64,000 bases of DNA from Odobenus rosmarus divergens (GCF_000321225.1 NW_004450946.1:1-64000), one strand, 5' to 3'. Counted from the first letter of the stretch, positions 45,620-57,081 are shown. Program-made: numbers and translations. The notes: generated from the sequence alone by a model not told the origin.

Positions 45620-46550
45620 TTAAAAAATTTTTAAATGGAATAGAAAAATTATTTGCAAATCATATATCTGAAAAGGGGTTAATATCCACAATACATAAAG
45701 AACTCCTACAACTACAACCACAGCAATTTAAAAATGGGCAAAAGATTTGAATAGACATTTCCCCAAAGAAGATATACAAATGGTCAATAAGCCCATAAGA
45801 AATATGCTCAACATTACTAACCACTAGGGAAATGGAAATCAAAACCATAGTAAGATACCATATCATACATCTTAGGATGGCTACTATCCAAAAAACCAGA
45901 AAACAAGTGTTGGCAAGGATGGGGAGAAATCAGAACCCTGTGTGCTGCTGATGGGAATGTAAAATGGTACAGCAATGTGTTTCTTCAAAAGTAAACATAA
46001 GTTTACCATATGACCCGGCAATTCCACTTCTGAGTATATGCCCCAAAGAACTGGAAGCAGGATCTTAAAGAGATCTATGTACACCCATGTTCATAGCAGC
46101 TTTATTCACAACAGCCAAAAGGTAGAAGCAACAAGTTTTCACTGACACATGAATCAATAGCCAAAACGTGATATATACATACAATGGAATATTACTGAGC
46201 CTTAAAAAAGCAGGAACTTGCTACAACATGGATGAACTCTGAGAACATGATGCTAAGTGATTTTTGAGCCAGGCATAAAAGACAAATAGTACATGATTCC
46301 ACCTCTTTGAGGCACCTAGAGTAGTCAAATTCATAGAGACAGAAAGCAGAATGGTGGTTGCCAGGACCCGGGAGTGGGGAGAGTTAGTGCTTAATAAAAA
46401 GTTTCAGTTTTGCAAGATGAAGCGTTCTGGAGATGGATGGTGGTGATGGCTGCTCAGCAATGTGAATGTAATTAATGCCATCGAGCTGCACACTGAACAA
46501 TGGTGACGATGATAAATCTTATGCTGTATGTATTTTGCATACAGGTTTTT
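45620..46550 (+). mobile_element. Old L1 3' end
   Basis: AAATGGGCAAAAGATTTGAA TAGACATTTC, ACCATATGACCCGGCAATTC, TGTACACCCATGTTCATAGC, AATGGAATATTACTGAGCCT and GTTCTGGAGATGGATGGTGG TGATGG are ORF2-end and 3' UTR landmarks. The frames are broken. Confidence 0.92.
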
Positions 46551-46599
46551 TTTTAAAAGGCCTCAAACAAACAAATATAAAACTCTTCTACCCTTTGGT

Positions 46600-47480
46600 A
46601 TTTGCTTATACACACCTGTCTTAGTTGAAAACGCCCACTTACCTGATAACATGACCTACTGTCACCACTCCTGTCCCTTGCCATACTCCTAATTACCATT
46701 ATCGAGGAGCTCAGCCTCCTCCTTTGTCACTGTTTTGCCACCAACACATGACTGACACCCAGGTAAATGACCTTCCTAATACCCTGGCCTCAAAATTCCT
46801 GACTACCCATATCCTTTCCCTGACCCCTCCATTCCAGCAACTACGAGCATGGCCCCAGCCTGTCTCCTCCCTCACCACGATTCTCCCCTCCCACTTATTA
46901 TGACCTTGAGCCCTCTGGATTCTTGGCCCATCCTGCCCTACCTGGTTCTGGGCCTTTCAGGCAGCTGTCTCCACCATGCTCTCTTTAGAACCCCAGATTG
47001 CCTGTCCCTTCACCTTTGGTCCCCTTGCTTCTCCAGTCCCCAGGCATGTCTGAGGACATCCTTACCACTCAGTCATACCATTACCATGCCAGTGTCACCC
47101 AGTTCAAACCACCCAGGCTTCTCCTATCTTCACCCCTCAGACCACTCTCTCCTGCCTCTCTTCTAAAAAATACAACCTTTCCCAGGGTCTCTTGTCCTTG
47201 CCCTAGTCACCTCCCTTCCCTCTGGTCCTCTCCCCAGAGGCTACACCCTTCCCTCTTCTTAAGAGTATTTATGTTATTCCCTCTGCCTAGGCCCTCCTCC
47301 TTCCCACTCATTCTTCCAGGGACAGCCCAAATAACTGCTCCTCCTTAAGGAGTCCTCAGATTCCAGAGGTCATAAGGCACAGAGGTTTTCCTAAACAACA
47401 GAGGGTTACACAGAGAAAAAGTCAATGGCAGTGGATGGGATCTGAGCAGCTCTATCCAGAGGTGGACTCTGGCAGACTTA
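46600..47480 (+). mobile_element. L2-like fragment within pyrimidine-rich sequence
   Basis: TTATTCCCTCTGCCTAGGCC CTCCTCC, then ATTCTTCCAGGGACAGCCCA AATAACTGCTCCTCC and AAGGAGTCCTC resemble the 3' half of L2. The preceding pyrimidine-rich portion gives 105-116-codon Pro/Ser/Leu-rich frames with no domain. Confidence 0.45.
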
Positions 47481-47489
47481 GAACTCTGC

Positions 47490-49735
47490 ACCCAACATCA
47501 GAGGACAATACTATTCTCCAGACACACAGGACATTTTCAAAAACTGACAGGTCTAAAGCAAATAGCATATTTCTTCAAAGTATCAAAGAACTGGTTTCTA
47601 GGACAGCATAGGACTCTGATCATGGTGTGATTAAGTGAGACATCGATAATATAAAGAGGGATTTAAAAATCCCACACATTTGGAAATTAACGAACACATG
47701 TATATATAACTCATGGGTCAAAGAAAGCATCATTTTGGAAATTTAAAAATACTCAAAGTGTAATGAGTGAAAACACTATATATGACAACTCATGAGCATT
47801 AATGACCATGACACTAGAAGGGAAGGGTCAACCTTAGGTGTTCATATTAGGCGTAGACATGCTGAGATTCATGAGATTATCTAACAAAAAAGTTAAAAAA
47901 AAATAAACTAGAGAAGAAAAAAGATAATAAAGTTAGGAGAACTCTATAAAACAGAAAATAAGTTTATAATAACAAGACTAAACAAAGCCAAAAGTACTTC
48001 TTTAAAAATCCAGCAAGATAAGCAGACCCACAGCAATACTGATTTAAAAAATGAGAAGGCACAAAGAATATTATAAATAAAAACAGAGATACAACTACAG
48101 ATAAAGCAGAAAATTAAAAAATAATAAGGAAGCACTATCAATGATGTTAAGCTTACAAATTTGAAAACTTAGACAACATGAACAGATCCTTGGAAAATAT
48201 AACTTATGAAAACTAACTAAAGAAGAAATGCTCATAAGACTAGTCAGACTTTCCATTAAAGATACTGAAGCACTAGCTAAACATCTTTTCTCTTTCCCAC
48301 AGACAGGCCTAGAGAGTTTTACAGGTAAACTCCACCAAAATGTCAAAGTGTTGATAATCCCAGTCTTGCAGAAACTCTTCCAGAGAAGAGAAGTGGTAAA
48401 ATCTAGTGGGGCCAGATTATTCTTAGTGTTAAACGAGACAAGGACAGTATAAGAAAAGATTGTAAGTCCATTTTACCCATAAATATAAAAGCAGAACTCC
48501 TAACTAGAACATTAGAAAACCAAATTCAGCAGTGAGTAAAGAAGATAATCCACCATGACCAAGTTGAGTTTATTCCAGAAATGCAAGGGTATTTTAACAC
48601 TAGAAAATCAATAAACGTAATTAACTACACTAACAAATTAGAAATATAGGAAAAGTTTTTGATAAAATTAAAAACCCATATGAGAAACTCTTAGCAAGTA
48701 GAAAGAGAAGGTAACTTCCTTAACCTGTTACAGAGTTGTCTATAAAAAACAAATAGCAAATATTAATAGGGAAGTACTGAAAGCATTCTCTGTAAAACCA
48801 AGAACATTATCTATAAGCAATGCTTTTATTGCTCATTATACTGAAGGTACTAACCAGCACCACCAGCAATAAATAAGTAATTAGCTTAAGTATTGCTCAG
48901 GAAGAAACAAAGCTAACATTATTCATTAGTGAAATGACTACATAGGAAACCATAACATCTATAGACAAATTATTAGAAAAAATAAGGGTGTTTATAGCAG
49001 GGTGGCTGGATATAAGGCCAATATAAAAAAAAAAAAATCCACTGCATTTCTATACACTAGCAACAACTGTTAGAAAGCTTAAGGTACCTATACATTTAAC
49101 AAAAGATGTGTAAGTCCTATACATAGTAAATTATTAAACTTTACCAAGACATATTGAAGGAGACTTAAGCAAATAAATATACCATATTCATGGATATGAA
49201 GACCTCATATCATAGAGATATAACAGATACATCAAATAGATTTATATATTAAATAACATTTTAGTCAAATTTCTGACAGAGTTTTTGTCTGGTTTGTGGA
49301 ACTTGTCAAATGGACTCAAAGTTAATATGGAAGAACAAAGGGCCAAGAATAGCCTAGATACTCCTGAAAAAGAACTTGCTGTACAAGATATCAAGCCTTA
49401 TTATAAAGCTACAGTACTAACGTTTGTGAGGCACTGCTTCAGAGACAGAGAAACTAACCCATGGCACAGAAAAGAGAGATAAAACCCATACAAATACAGA
49501 ACTTGATTTATGCTGGTACATCAAAAGTGAAAGGAAGGACTTAACACCTGATGATGCTGGGACATTCCTATGGGGAAAAAAATTCCTACTTTTCATGTAA
49601 TGTATGGTGATTAACATAGCATAATAATAATAAAAAAAAATTCCTACTTTTCATCAAACACAAAAACAAATTTGAGCTAGATTAAGTACTTAAGTGTGAT
49701 AAAACTAAAACTTTTAGGACATATGGAAGTGGGCC
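47490..49735 (+). mobile_element. Ancient L1 relic (ORF2 region)
   Basis: L1 ORF2 phrases appear in order: GTAAACTCCACCAAAATGTC, ATAATCCACCATGACCAAGT, ACTAGAAAATCAATAAACGT AATTAACTACA, CACTGCATTTCTATACACTA GCAACAA and ATGGAAGAACAAAGGGCCAA GAATAGCC. Stops interrupt all frames. A very short younger L1 end is inserted at 49597-49633. Confidence 0.85.
49597..49633 (+). mobile_element. Ultra-short 5'-truncated L1 insertion (37 nt)
   Basis: The insert GTAATGTATGGTGATTAACA TAGC plus (ATA)n/A tail equals the last nucleotides of the carnivore L1 3' end also seen at about 95-131. It is bracketed by a perfect 21-nt direct repeat at 49576-49596 and 49634-49654 (core AATTCCTACTTTTCAT), the expected target-site duplication. 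The host sequence is an older L1. Confidence 0.88.
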
Positions 49736-49739
49736 AGAT

Positions 49740-51140
49740 AGCTCTATTTTAGCCCCTTGAAATCTACTTTTCAACTTCCTCCTCCTGGCTCTCTGCCCCA
49801 GGAACATGGACTCCAGCAGTGGGTTCCTTTGCCCTCTGGCTGTGGGTTGGGTTTGGTAATGAACTACCCTGGGAAGAGATCAAGGAGAGGACAGAGGAGA
49901 GTGAAGATGTCCTATTTACTCCCCTGACCCTCCCTATAGGGTTACTTCAGGCTAGAGCAGGCCACTGCTCTTCTTAGGGCACCTTGTCAATACAGTCTCT
50001 TCTCTTTATTCTTTTGGGGCCATGGGATGGAAAAAACTCTGCTATTAATAGTCCCCTGTAGTTTCTTGGAACAATGCCCACACCTTTGAAGAAGGTTAAT
50101 CTACCTAGTAACCCTCCTCAAAGGGTTACCCTAATTTGAGTGTGTCCTACCTTTCTTATTGAGACCCTGACAGATAAAGTCATCGTTACTAGAAGTGGTC
50201 TTAAGATAGATCCTCAAAATTGGACTCTGGGATTGGGTTGTGCATATATTCCAAGAGCACTGGGATCATCACCTTGCTGAGGGCAGGGTTGTGTGTGTGT
50301 GAATAAAGATAATCCACAGCATTTGGATTATATGCAAAACCAGAGTGTTCTTGATTACACATAATGATACATGGGAATGAAATTCAGGAGGAGGGTGAGG
50401 CACTGGGAGAACAGGGGGTGTGGCAACAGCAACTTTCAAAGGTTATAAGGTCAGATAGATTCTGCATATGGCCCTACAGAGCATATATAGGGGAAAAAGA
50501 GAAATAAGCTAAAAACAATTAAGAGCACACTCAGAGAACCAGAGGGCCCCCATGGCAGCCCCCAGAGTGTGATTTTAAAGTTCCAGAGTCAAAAAGCTGT
50601 GGAAATGCTTGACAGTCCTAGGTCTCTTACAAGTAGGAAGGATGGGGAAGAAGTGGGCCCATCAGACACAGGCAGACACGGGCTGCAACAGAGAACTCTG
50701 ACCTCTTTTGTTGGCATACACAACCCTCATGCCAACTGTGAGGGACAAGACCTCTGTGAAAAAGCCTTGCAACGGCTGCTACTGGGCCCCTGCCCTTTTT
50801 CCTTATGACCCAGTCCACACCCCTCGCTGCCCAGACCCATAAAATGAGCTGGATCCTAGAGGTCCAGCATCTGCTTTGGGAGGAGAAGGCTAGTGGGCCC
50901 TGCAGGAGCCTGGAATATGTGTCAGAGTAAATTTGATGAGCGTGCAAGGAAGGAGGGTGAATGTAAATAGCCCAGATCTGAACGAATTTGAGGACATGGG
51001 TGGTTTCCCCACCATGAGAGTATTTCATGTGTAACTCAGATACTTAAGAGGTGTTTACCATCTATAAGATTGGCTAGCCGACATTAAGAATGAACAAAAA
51101 CCAATAGCTGGTGAGGCCAAACTGCTGGGACTTTCTGATC
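49740..51140. other. Unassigned sequence, possibly a diverged LTR element
   Basis: The stretch contains phrases such as CCCCTTGAAATCTACTTTTC and TTATTGAGACCCTGACAG that recall mammalian LTR or other old repeats, but I cannot name a family. The open frames at 50569-50808 (plus) and 50627-51028 (minus) have no domain. Confidence 0.35.
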
Positions 51141-51144
51141 CCTG

Positions 51145-51310
51145 TGGAGCAATGGCTCGCCAAGTTCTAGCAAGCCTCTGAATGCCCCGGAGGGCTTGTT
51201 AAACCCCCATTTCTGGACTCACCCCCAGGGTTTCTAAGGAAGTAGGCATGTAGTAGGGCCCAAGAATTGGCATCTCTGGCGTGGTCCTAAATGATGCTGC
51301 CACTGGTAGT
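51145..51310 (+). mobile_element. MER5-like hAT-Charlie DNA element
   Basis: GCCCCGGAGGGCTTGTTAAA, CACCCCCAGGGTTTCTAAGG and AAGAATTGGCATCTCTGGCG are in the order of MER5-type elements, in the same orientation as the copy at 9945. Confidence 0.65.
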
Positions 51311-51599
51311 CAGTTGGGAATCGGGAGAATGGGAATGTTGGAGGGCTGTGTTATGTGAAATCTGCTAAGCTACCCCTGCCAACTGTCCCTTTACCAAGAA
51401 GTTAAGAAGATTCCTGGGCAAGGCATAGCAGCATCTCTAAAGAGCTCTGTGGTGGCTGCCCTTTCGATCCTGTGGATGACCAAGGGATGCTCCAATGGCC
51501 CTGGGTTCCTTCCCTATTGTCAATGGGAACCATGGGATCCTAAGAGGCAGAGGCCAGTGGTAGGTACAACCGACAGAGGCAAGGAGGGTGGGGTGCAAT

Positions 51600-53020
51600 G
51601 ATGGAGTATAACTGATATGTTAAGAGAGGAGATAAGATGAAAATATCTACAAGTCTCCATTATAATCAGAGAAGGTAGAAAAGTTGGGGTCAGGGGAAGA
51701 CAAATGCAAACAGAAAACATGGTAGGTGTTAATCTAATGATACCAACAATCACTTTAACTGTGAATGGTCTAAATATACCAATTAAGGGGCGCCTGGGTG
51801 GCTCAGTCGTTAAGCGGCTACCTTCGGCTCAGGTCATGATCCCAGGGTCCTGGGATCGAGCCCCGCATCAGGCTCCCTGCTCAGCGGGAAGCCTGCTTCT
51901 CCCTCTCCCACTCCCGCTGCTTCTGTTCCCTCTCTCACTGTGTCTCTCTGTCAAATAAAAAAAAAAAAAATCTTTTTAAAAAATAAATAAATATACCAAT
52001 TAAAAGAGAATGGAAGAATAGATGGAAAAAACAACAGCTTTTGTGCTACAAAGGGCACTATCAAGAAAGTGAAAAGACAATCCACAGAAGGGGAGAAAAT
52101 AGTTGCAGATCACATAATTGAAAAGGGACTTGAATTTAGAATATATAATAATAAAAGACAAGCCAATTATAAGTGGGCAAAGGATCTGAACAGTTAGTTC
52201 TTTAAAGAAGAGACACAAAAAGCCAACAAGCACATGAAAAGATGCTCAACAACATTAGCCATCAGGGAAATGCAAACCAAAACCACGATGAGCACTAAGG
52301 TGGGTACAATTAAAAAAAAAGACATAGTAACAAGTGTTCATGAAGATTGGACCCCTTGTATATTGCTGATGAGACTGTAAAATGGTGGAGCCATTTTGGA
52401 AAACAGCCCGGCAGTTTCTCAACAGATCAAACACTGAGTAATCATATGACTCAGCAATTCCACTCCCGGGTATAATCCCAGAGGAGTAAAAACATACATC
52501 CACACAAAAACTTGTGCATGAATGTTCATAGCAGCATGATTCATAATGGCCAAAAAAGTGGAAACAACCTCACCATCCATCAACTGAGAGACAGACAAAG
52601 CATCCATATACTGGTACATCCATACTGTGAAATATGATTTGGAAATAAAAAGTATGAAGTATTGATACATGTTACAAAATGAATGAGCCTTGAAAACACA
52701 CTAAGTGGAAGAAACCAGTCTTCTTCCAGAAGCCAGACCACCTACTGTGTGATTCCTTTATATGAAATGTCCAGAATAGGTAAATCTATAGAGACCGAAA
52801 GTTGAGTTGTCTGGGGCTGGGGTGTGGGGCAGAATGGGGGAATGACTGGTAATGGGCATGGGGTTTCTTTACGTGGTGATGAAACGCTCTAAAAGTGATT
52901 GCAGAGATAGCTGCACAACTCTGTGAATATACTAAAAGCCACTGGAGTGTATGTTTTAAATAGGTATATCATATGGTATGTGAATTACAACTTAATAAAA
53001 CTATTATAAAAAAGAGAAAA
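51600..53020 (+). mobile_element. Old L1, internally deleted, split by a SINE
   Basis: The left part encodes an ORF2 N-terminal phrase (ITLTVNGLNIPIK, 51735-51786). After the SINE, only about 40 bp later, the text resumes at the ORF2 C-terminal region: AAATAGTTGCAGATCACATA, AAAAGATGCTCAACAACATT AGCCATCAGGG, ATTCCACTCCCGGGTATAAT and a 3' UTR ending near 53010. Most of the reverse transcriptase is missing. It may be one deleted copy or two adjacent fragments. Confidence 0.8.
51787..51987 (+). mobile_element. can-SINE (SINEC), plus strand, recent
   Basis: The head is GGGGCGCCTGGGTGGCTCAG, with a poly-A/TCTTTTTAAA tail. The 16-nt duplication TAAATATACCAATTAA is perfect at 51771-51786 and 51988-52003. 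It is inserted in old L1 sequence. Confidence 0.98.
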
Positions 53021-53084
53021 GACTGATAATACAATTACATAAAAGTTAATTTAATCAGAAGACACCTATACAAGTTTTTTTAAA

Positions 53085-53405
53085 CATTCACAAGCTGGAA
53101 AATGCTATTTCCTACACTTGTAACAGACAAAGGGTTGCTATCCCCAATATATAAACCCAGTCATCCCATTCTAGGCAAGTACCCAAGAGTCTGGTATAGG
53201 TGCACCAGAGGGTCATGTACAAGATTATTCTTAGCAACAATGTTCTTAATAAAAATCGCAAACTTTCACCGCCAGGAGAATGGACAGACAGATTGTGATT
53301 TGTTGGCCAATGACTATCGTATCTTAGTGAAAATAAATGAACCACAGTTAAACAGGGTAGCTACAATGTGGCTGAGCCTTAGAAACATGATGTTGAGGGA
53401 GGGGA
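53085..53405 (+). mobile_element. Diverged L1 3' fragment
   Basis: ACAAAGGGTTGCTATCCCCA ATATATAAA, then TAGCAACAATGTTCTTAATA, then AATGGACAGACAGATTGTGA and GAGCCTTAGAAACATGATGT TGAG follow L1 ORF2-end text with many changes. Confidence 0.6.
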
Positions 53406-53424
53406 AAAAAACCAAGTCCTAGAT

Positions 53425-53628
53425 GGGGCGCCTGGGTGGCTCAGTCGGTTAAGCAACTGCCTTCGGCTCAGGTCATGATCCTGGAGTCCCAGGATTGAGT
53501 CCCGCATCGGGCTCCCTGCTCGGCAGGGAGTCTGCTTCTCCCTCTGACCCCAGCCCCTCTCATGTGCTCTCTCTCTATCAATCTCTCTCTCGAATAAATA
53601 AATAAAATCTTAAAAAAAAAAAAAAAAA
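53425..53628 (+). mobile_element. can-SINE (SINEC), plus strand
   Basis: The head is GGGGCGCCTGGGTGGCTCAG, with a long poly-A tail. The duplication is approximately AAAACCAAGTCCTAG at 53408-53422 and AAACCCAAGTCCTAG at 53629-53643. It lies within a diverged L1 fragment. Confidence 0.96.
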
Positions 53629-53784
53629 AAACCCAAGTCCTAGGCCACGGGTTCTCATACATCATTTTTATAGAGCTCAAAAACAAAACTGCGCAACACA
53701 TCGTCTAAGCATATTTACACGTGCGATGCACCATTTGGACAGCGGTCACCCTATGGAGCTGGATAGGTAGTGGCCAGGTGGTGT

Positions 53785-54120
53785 TAAATTAATTAAACAA
53801 GGAGGCCATTAGACTGAGGTGGTTCTGATTCCTCAGCAGCCTACATAAGCAAACCAAAACCTAAGCCTGTAAATGCCTCAAGGCTAAGAAATCAAAACCC
53901 AAGGACAGCCAATCACAAACAGCCAACAAGGCAACAACTTTGGCTACAGCCAATCAAATCATTTCTTTGCTTTGCTTTGGCATCTTCTTCTCTCTTGCTC
54001 CTATCAACAGGGCACTCCTAACCACTTCTGGTTTGGTGCTGTTCCATTCACATAGGTTTTTGCTCAAATGAATTCTTAAAATTTTTAATATGCCTCGTTT
54101 AATCTTTTAGCAGTGGTAAG
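53785..54120 (+). mobile_element. Possible solitary LTR (ERVL-like), low confidence
   Basis: AAACAAGGAGGCCATTAGAC, repeated AGCCAATCA/CAGCCAAC words, TTTTTGCTCAAATGAATTCT and TTTTAATATGCCTCGTTTAA TC near the right end resemble the layout of an old mammalian LTR (CCAAT-like boxes, then a 3' polyadenylation area). No coding sequence. The family is not named with confidence. Confidence 0.4.
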
Positions 54121-54264
54121 ATAGAAGAGAAATATACAGGTAATACTGATGATCGTCTAGTTTCTGGGCTAGGTGGTGGCTTCACAAGCGCTATTATTAT
54201 GCTTTTTATAAATAACATATGGGAACTATTTTCTATGTATCAAATAACATTTTATTTTATTTTT

Positions 54265-54517
54265 TTAATAAAGATTTTATTTATTTATTTATTTANNNNN
54301 NNNNNNNNNNNNNNNNNNNNNNNNNNNNNNNNNNNNNNNNNNNNNNNNNNNNNNNNNNNNNNNNNNNNNNNNNNNNNNNNNNNNNNNNNNNNNNNNNNNN
54401 NNNNNNNNNNNNNNNNNNNNNNNNNNNNNNNNNNNNNNNNNNNNNNNNNNNAGGACCCTGGGATCATGACCTGAGCCGAAGGCAGACGCCTGATGACTGA
54501 GCCACCCAGGTGCCCCT
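54265..54517 (-). mobile_element. can-SINE (SINEC), minus strand, interrupted by Ns
   Basis: It begins AATAAAGATTTTATTTATTT ATTT and ends GAGCCACCCAGGTGCCCC, with 156 Ns at 54296-54451 replacing its middle. Imperfect flanking duplications are TCAAATAACATTTTATTTT (about 54240) and TCGAATAACATATTTTA (about 54518). Confidence 0.9.
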
Positions 54518-54559
54518 CGAATAACATATTTTAAAGATAACGAAGTAGAAGTATGTGTG

Positions 54560-54695
54560 TTGTCAGCTCTGGCTCTGCCATGTCTAATCTGAGGAACTCA
54601 CTTAACTTCTATGTGCCTCAGTTTCCTTATCTGCCACCTGGGGGGCAGGGAGAGGTACCTACTTTGTGGGGTGGCTCTAAGGAGCAAATGAGAAT
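54560..54695 (+). mobile_element. MIR-like SINE
   Basis: CACTTAACTTCTATGTGCCT CAGTTTCCTTATCTGCCACC and GGGTGGCTCTAAGGAGCAAA TGAGAA match the MIR core. Confidence 0.85.
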
Positions 54696-54716
54696 TTCTG
54701 GCCCAGTAAGAGTTTA

Positions 54717-54815
54717 CCATCTTTGTCATCGTCCATATTATCATCTTCACAATCATTATCCCTAGTATCGTCGCGACCCTCACCATCCTCATCACCATTA
54801 TTATCCTCATCATTC
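54717..54815. repeat. Imperfect (ATC)n/(TCA)n trinucleotide tract
   Basis: About 100 bp of ATC/TCA-type words with interruptions. The Met-rich minus-strand open frame across it (54598-54915) reflects CAT/ATG repetition. Confidence 0.85.
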
Positions 54816-54819
54816 TCCC

Positions 54820-56085
54820 AGCCTTCTCTTCACTATTTTCCTTTGGAAAGTGGGAGTGATCCCCCACTGCCCAGTCCTCCAGTTTCACTTGCACCCCTGC
54901 TAGATAATTCACCACATTCTACTGGTATATGGTTATTGGTACAGGCATGTCCCTTGCTAGAGAGCATCAAGGGATGGGACCACCTGGCCTGTCTTGGGCC
55001 CCTCTGCATTCCTCACAGCGGTTAGGTCAGGGCCTGCCCCTCACTGAATTGCTGCTTCATCTGAGCAACATTAAGAGGTAATTTCTCTCTTGTGATAGAT
55101 AACACAAGGCTCTCTCCTCCCCCTCTCCTTCCTGATCAGCCATAAGATAGTGGGAGCACACTACAGTCACTGTGAAGCATGGTTGGCTGATCCTACCTCT
55201 TTTTTCAACAACTTCTCCACTGCCCACCCTTCTAGAGAGATTGTAGAATCTAAAATCCTGATTTCTCAGACTCCCTTGCAGCTAGCAGGGCCGTAGACAT
55301 AGTTCTGCCACATGAGATGTCAGCACAAGTCCCTGCGGAAGGTGACCCTTCCTGAACAAAAAGGGAAAGACCTTCACTCTTCGACCTTTTGCCCCCCAAC
55401 CCTACCTGGAACTTGGACATGAGGCCTGAAGGTGCCCCAACCACCATGCCACGGCCACCAAGGCAGAGACCTCCTGCTGAGTGTGGCCGAGTAGACAAAG
55501 ACACTGCCAGGCACAGCGCCAACCAGGAGGGCCCATTTCCAGACCTGCTGTGTGAAAGAAAGGACCCTGGCCACCATCTTCTGGATTTGCATCTGAATGC
55601 ATTCCTTGTGACCATCTGATAATGCCCCAAAATAGGTGGCACAGGGTGTATTATTCCCCAGCAGCATGCCACCTATCGGCTCTCAGAAGGGGAGCTTACA
55701 GATTACCAGTTAAATTGGATTACAGCAATTTGATCATTCCAAATTTCAGCTCTCCCATCAGAAGCCGGGCTGTGACTCCAGGGCTCTACAAGTACATAGC
55801 GTTGCCCAGTGCCTCCAAAATCCAATACGGAACCAACCCAGGCAAAATGTGGGGGAGAGGGCTGAAGGGAGTTCTTGGAAATGGGGGTGGCCACCCACCC
55901 TCTGGGCCCTGCACCGGTGGTCCCGGCGTGGATGGTGTGAGGCTGGAGTGTCTGTCACCGAAGGAGGCCCACTTTGCACCTGCCCTGATAACGACTGACC
56001 CCCTCAGTTACACAGAGGCTTAAGTCTACACTGTGATCCAACAGCCAGATGAGAACACTTATTTGGGTAATGATCATTACAATCA
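54820..56085. other. Intron 1 sequence, with a possible old repeat
   Basis: The interval at about 55240-55620 (CTCAGACTCCCTTGCAGCTA GCAGG onward) resembles the start of several mammalian LTR-type repeats, but I cannot name one. Open frames of up to 140 codons have no domain. Confidence 0.35.
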
Positions 56086-56089
56086 TACT

Positions 56090-56215
56090 TTACAGAATGA
56101 ATATATGACTCTACATCTGGAGACATTAAGTGACTCGCCAAATGTTGACCAATTTATAGACAAAAGTGTTGGAATCAGAATCTGCCTCTTCTAATTCCTA
56201 AGTCTGTATTTTTGC
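56090..56215 (-). mobile_element. Possible MIR-like fragment
   Basis: ATCTGGAGACATTAAGTGAC TCGCC and TTGGAATCAGAATCTGCCTC TTC weakly follow the reverse complement of MIR. Confidence 0.4.
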
Positions 56216-56905
56216 CACTGGCTCTGTCTGCAAGAGCTACCAGATCGAAACAGCCCTATAAAATGAAAAACACACATGTCTTCATGCATCATGGGGAAAT
56301 TTGGCTATTATGGGGGGGTGGGGAGCAAGAGAAGAAAAAACAACCGGTCCCCTACCTCCTTGCTCCCAGAGTCCCATTATGCCTCTGGCTCATTTAATTA
56401 GGAGAGTCAGTGTTCTGTGCAATCCATCCTGAGTGATGCCCAGACTAAGAAAAGTTTGGAAAAATGCGTAAAAAAATCTAGCATCTCCAGGCACCCAGTT
56501 CTCCTTTGGAAATGATCGCAGACATGGGTCAGCTATAATTAGTAGGCAAATGTGCACTGTGGAGAGCGGCTCCAGGCCCTCTTTGGCCATGTTCAGGCAA
56601 CAGACCATTCCTTCATAAGCTCTATGTGGCTCCCAGATGCCCACATAGGCTAACTGACATGGAGAGTTGCATTTAATCCAAAGTCTTATTTATCCTCAAG
56701 AGAGGATCATTAATTAGTTCCAAGCAAGAAGGCTCTCTTTTGCATCACTGGTGGTGGGCACAAGCCCAGCTGAGCATGCCAGGAGCTGAGATGGGCACCT
56801 TCCACGTGCTGTGAGCCAGGCACCTCCCTGGGAGTGAGCCCGTGAGCATGCCCTGCAGCCTGGGATGTCCTGGCTTTGTAAACTATGGCTCATTAGCTCT
56901 TTCTT

Positions 56906-57081
56906 CCTTTTTTAAAGATTTTATTTACTTATTTGAGAGAGAGAGAGAGATCACAAGCAGGGAGGAGGGGTAAAGGAAGAGGCAGGCTCCCTGCTGAGCA
57001 GGGAGCCCCATGCGGGACTCGATCCCAGGACCCTGGGATCATGACCTGAGCCGAAGGCAGACGCTTAACCAACTGAGCCAC
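56906..57081 (-). mobile_element. can-SINE (SINEC), minus strand, head-truncated
   Basis: It runs from TTTAAAGATTTTATTTACTT ATTTGAGAGA to CTGAGCCAC, and lacks the last ~12 nt (the element's 5' head, normally GGGCGCCTGGGT). The duplication is CTCATTAGCTCTTTCTT at 56889-56905 and CTCATTGGCTCTTTCTT at 57082-57098 (17 nt, one mismatch), so the truncation happened at insertion. Confidence 0.96.

Noticed and set aside
46849..47348. Pro/Ser/Leu-rich overlapping open frames
   Set aside because: Pyrimidine-rich intron sequence with L2-like text; two frames open simultaneously and no domain.
54199..54527. Open frames spanning the N gap near 54.4 kb
   Set aside because: Open only because Ns give no stops; the flanks are SINE and intron.
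54598..54915. Met/Ile-rich minus-strand open frame
   Set aside because: It is produced by the ATC/TCA trinucleotide tract and part of a MIR.
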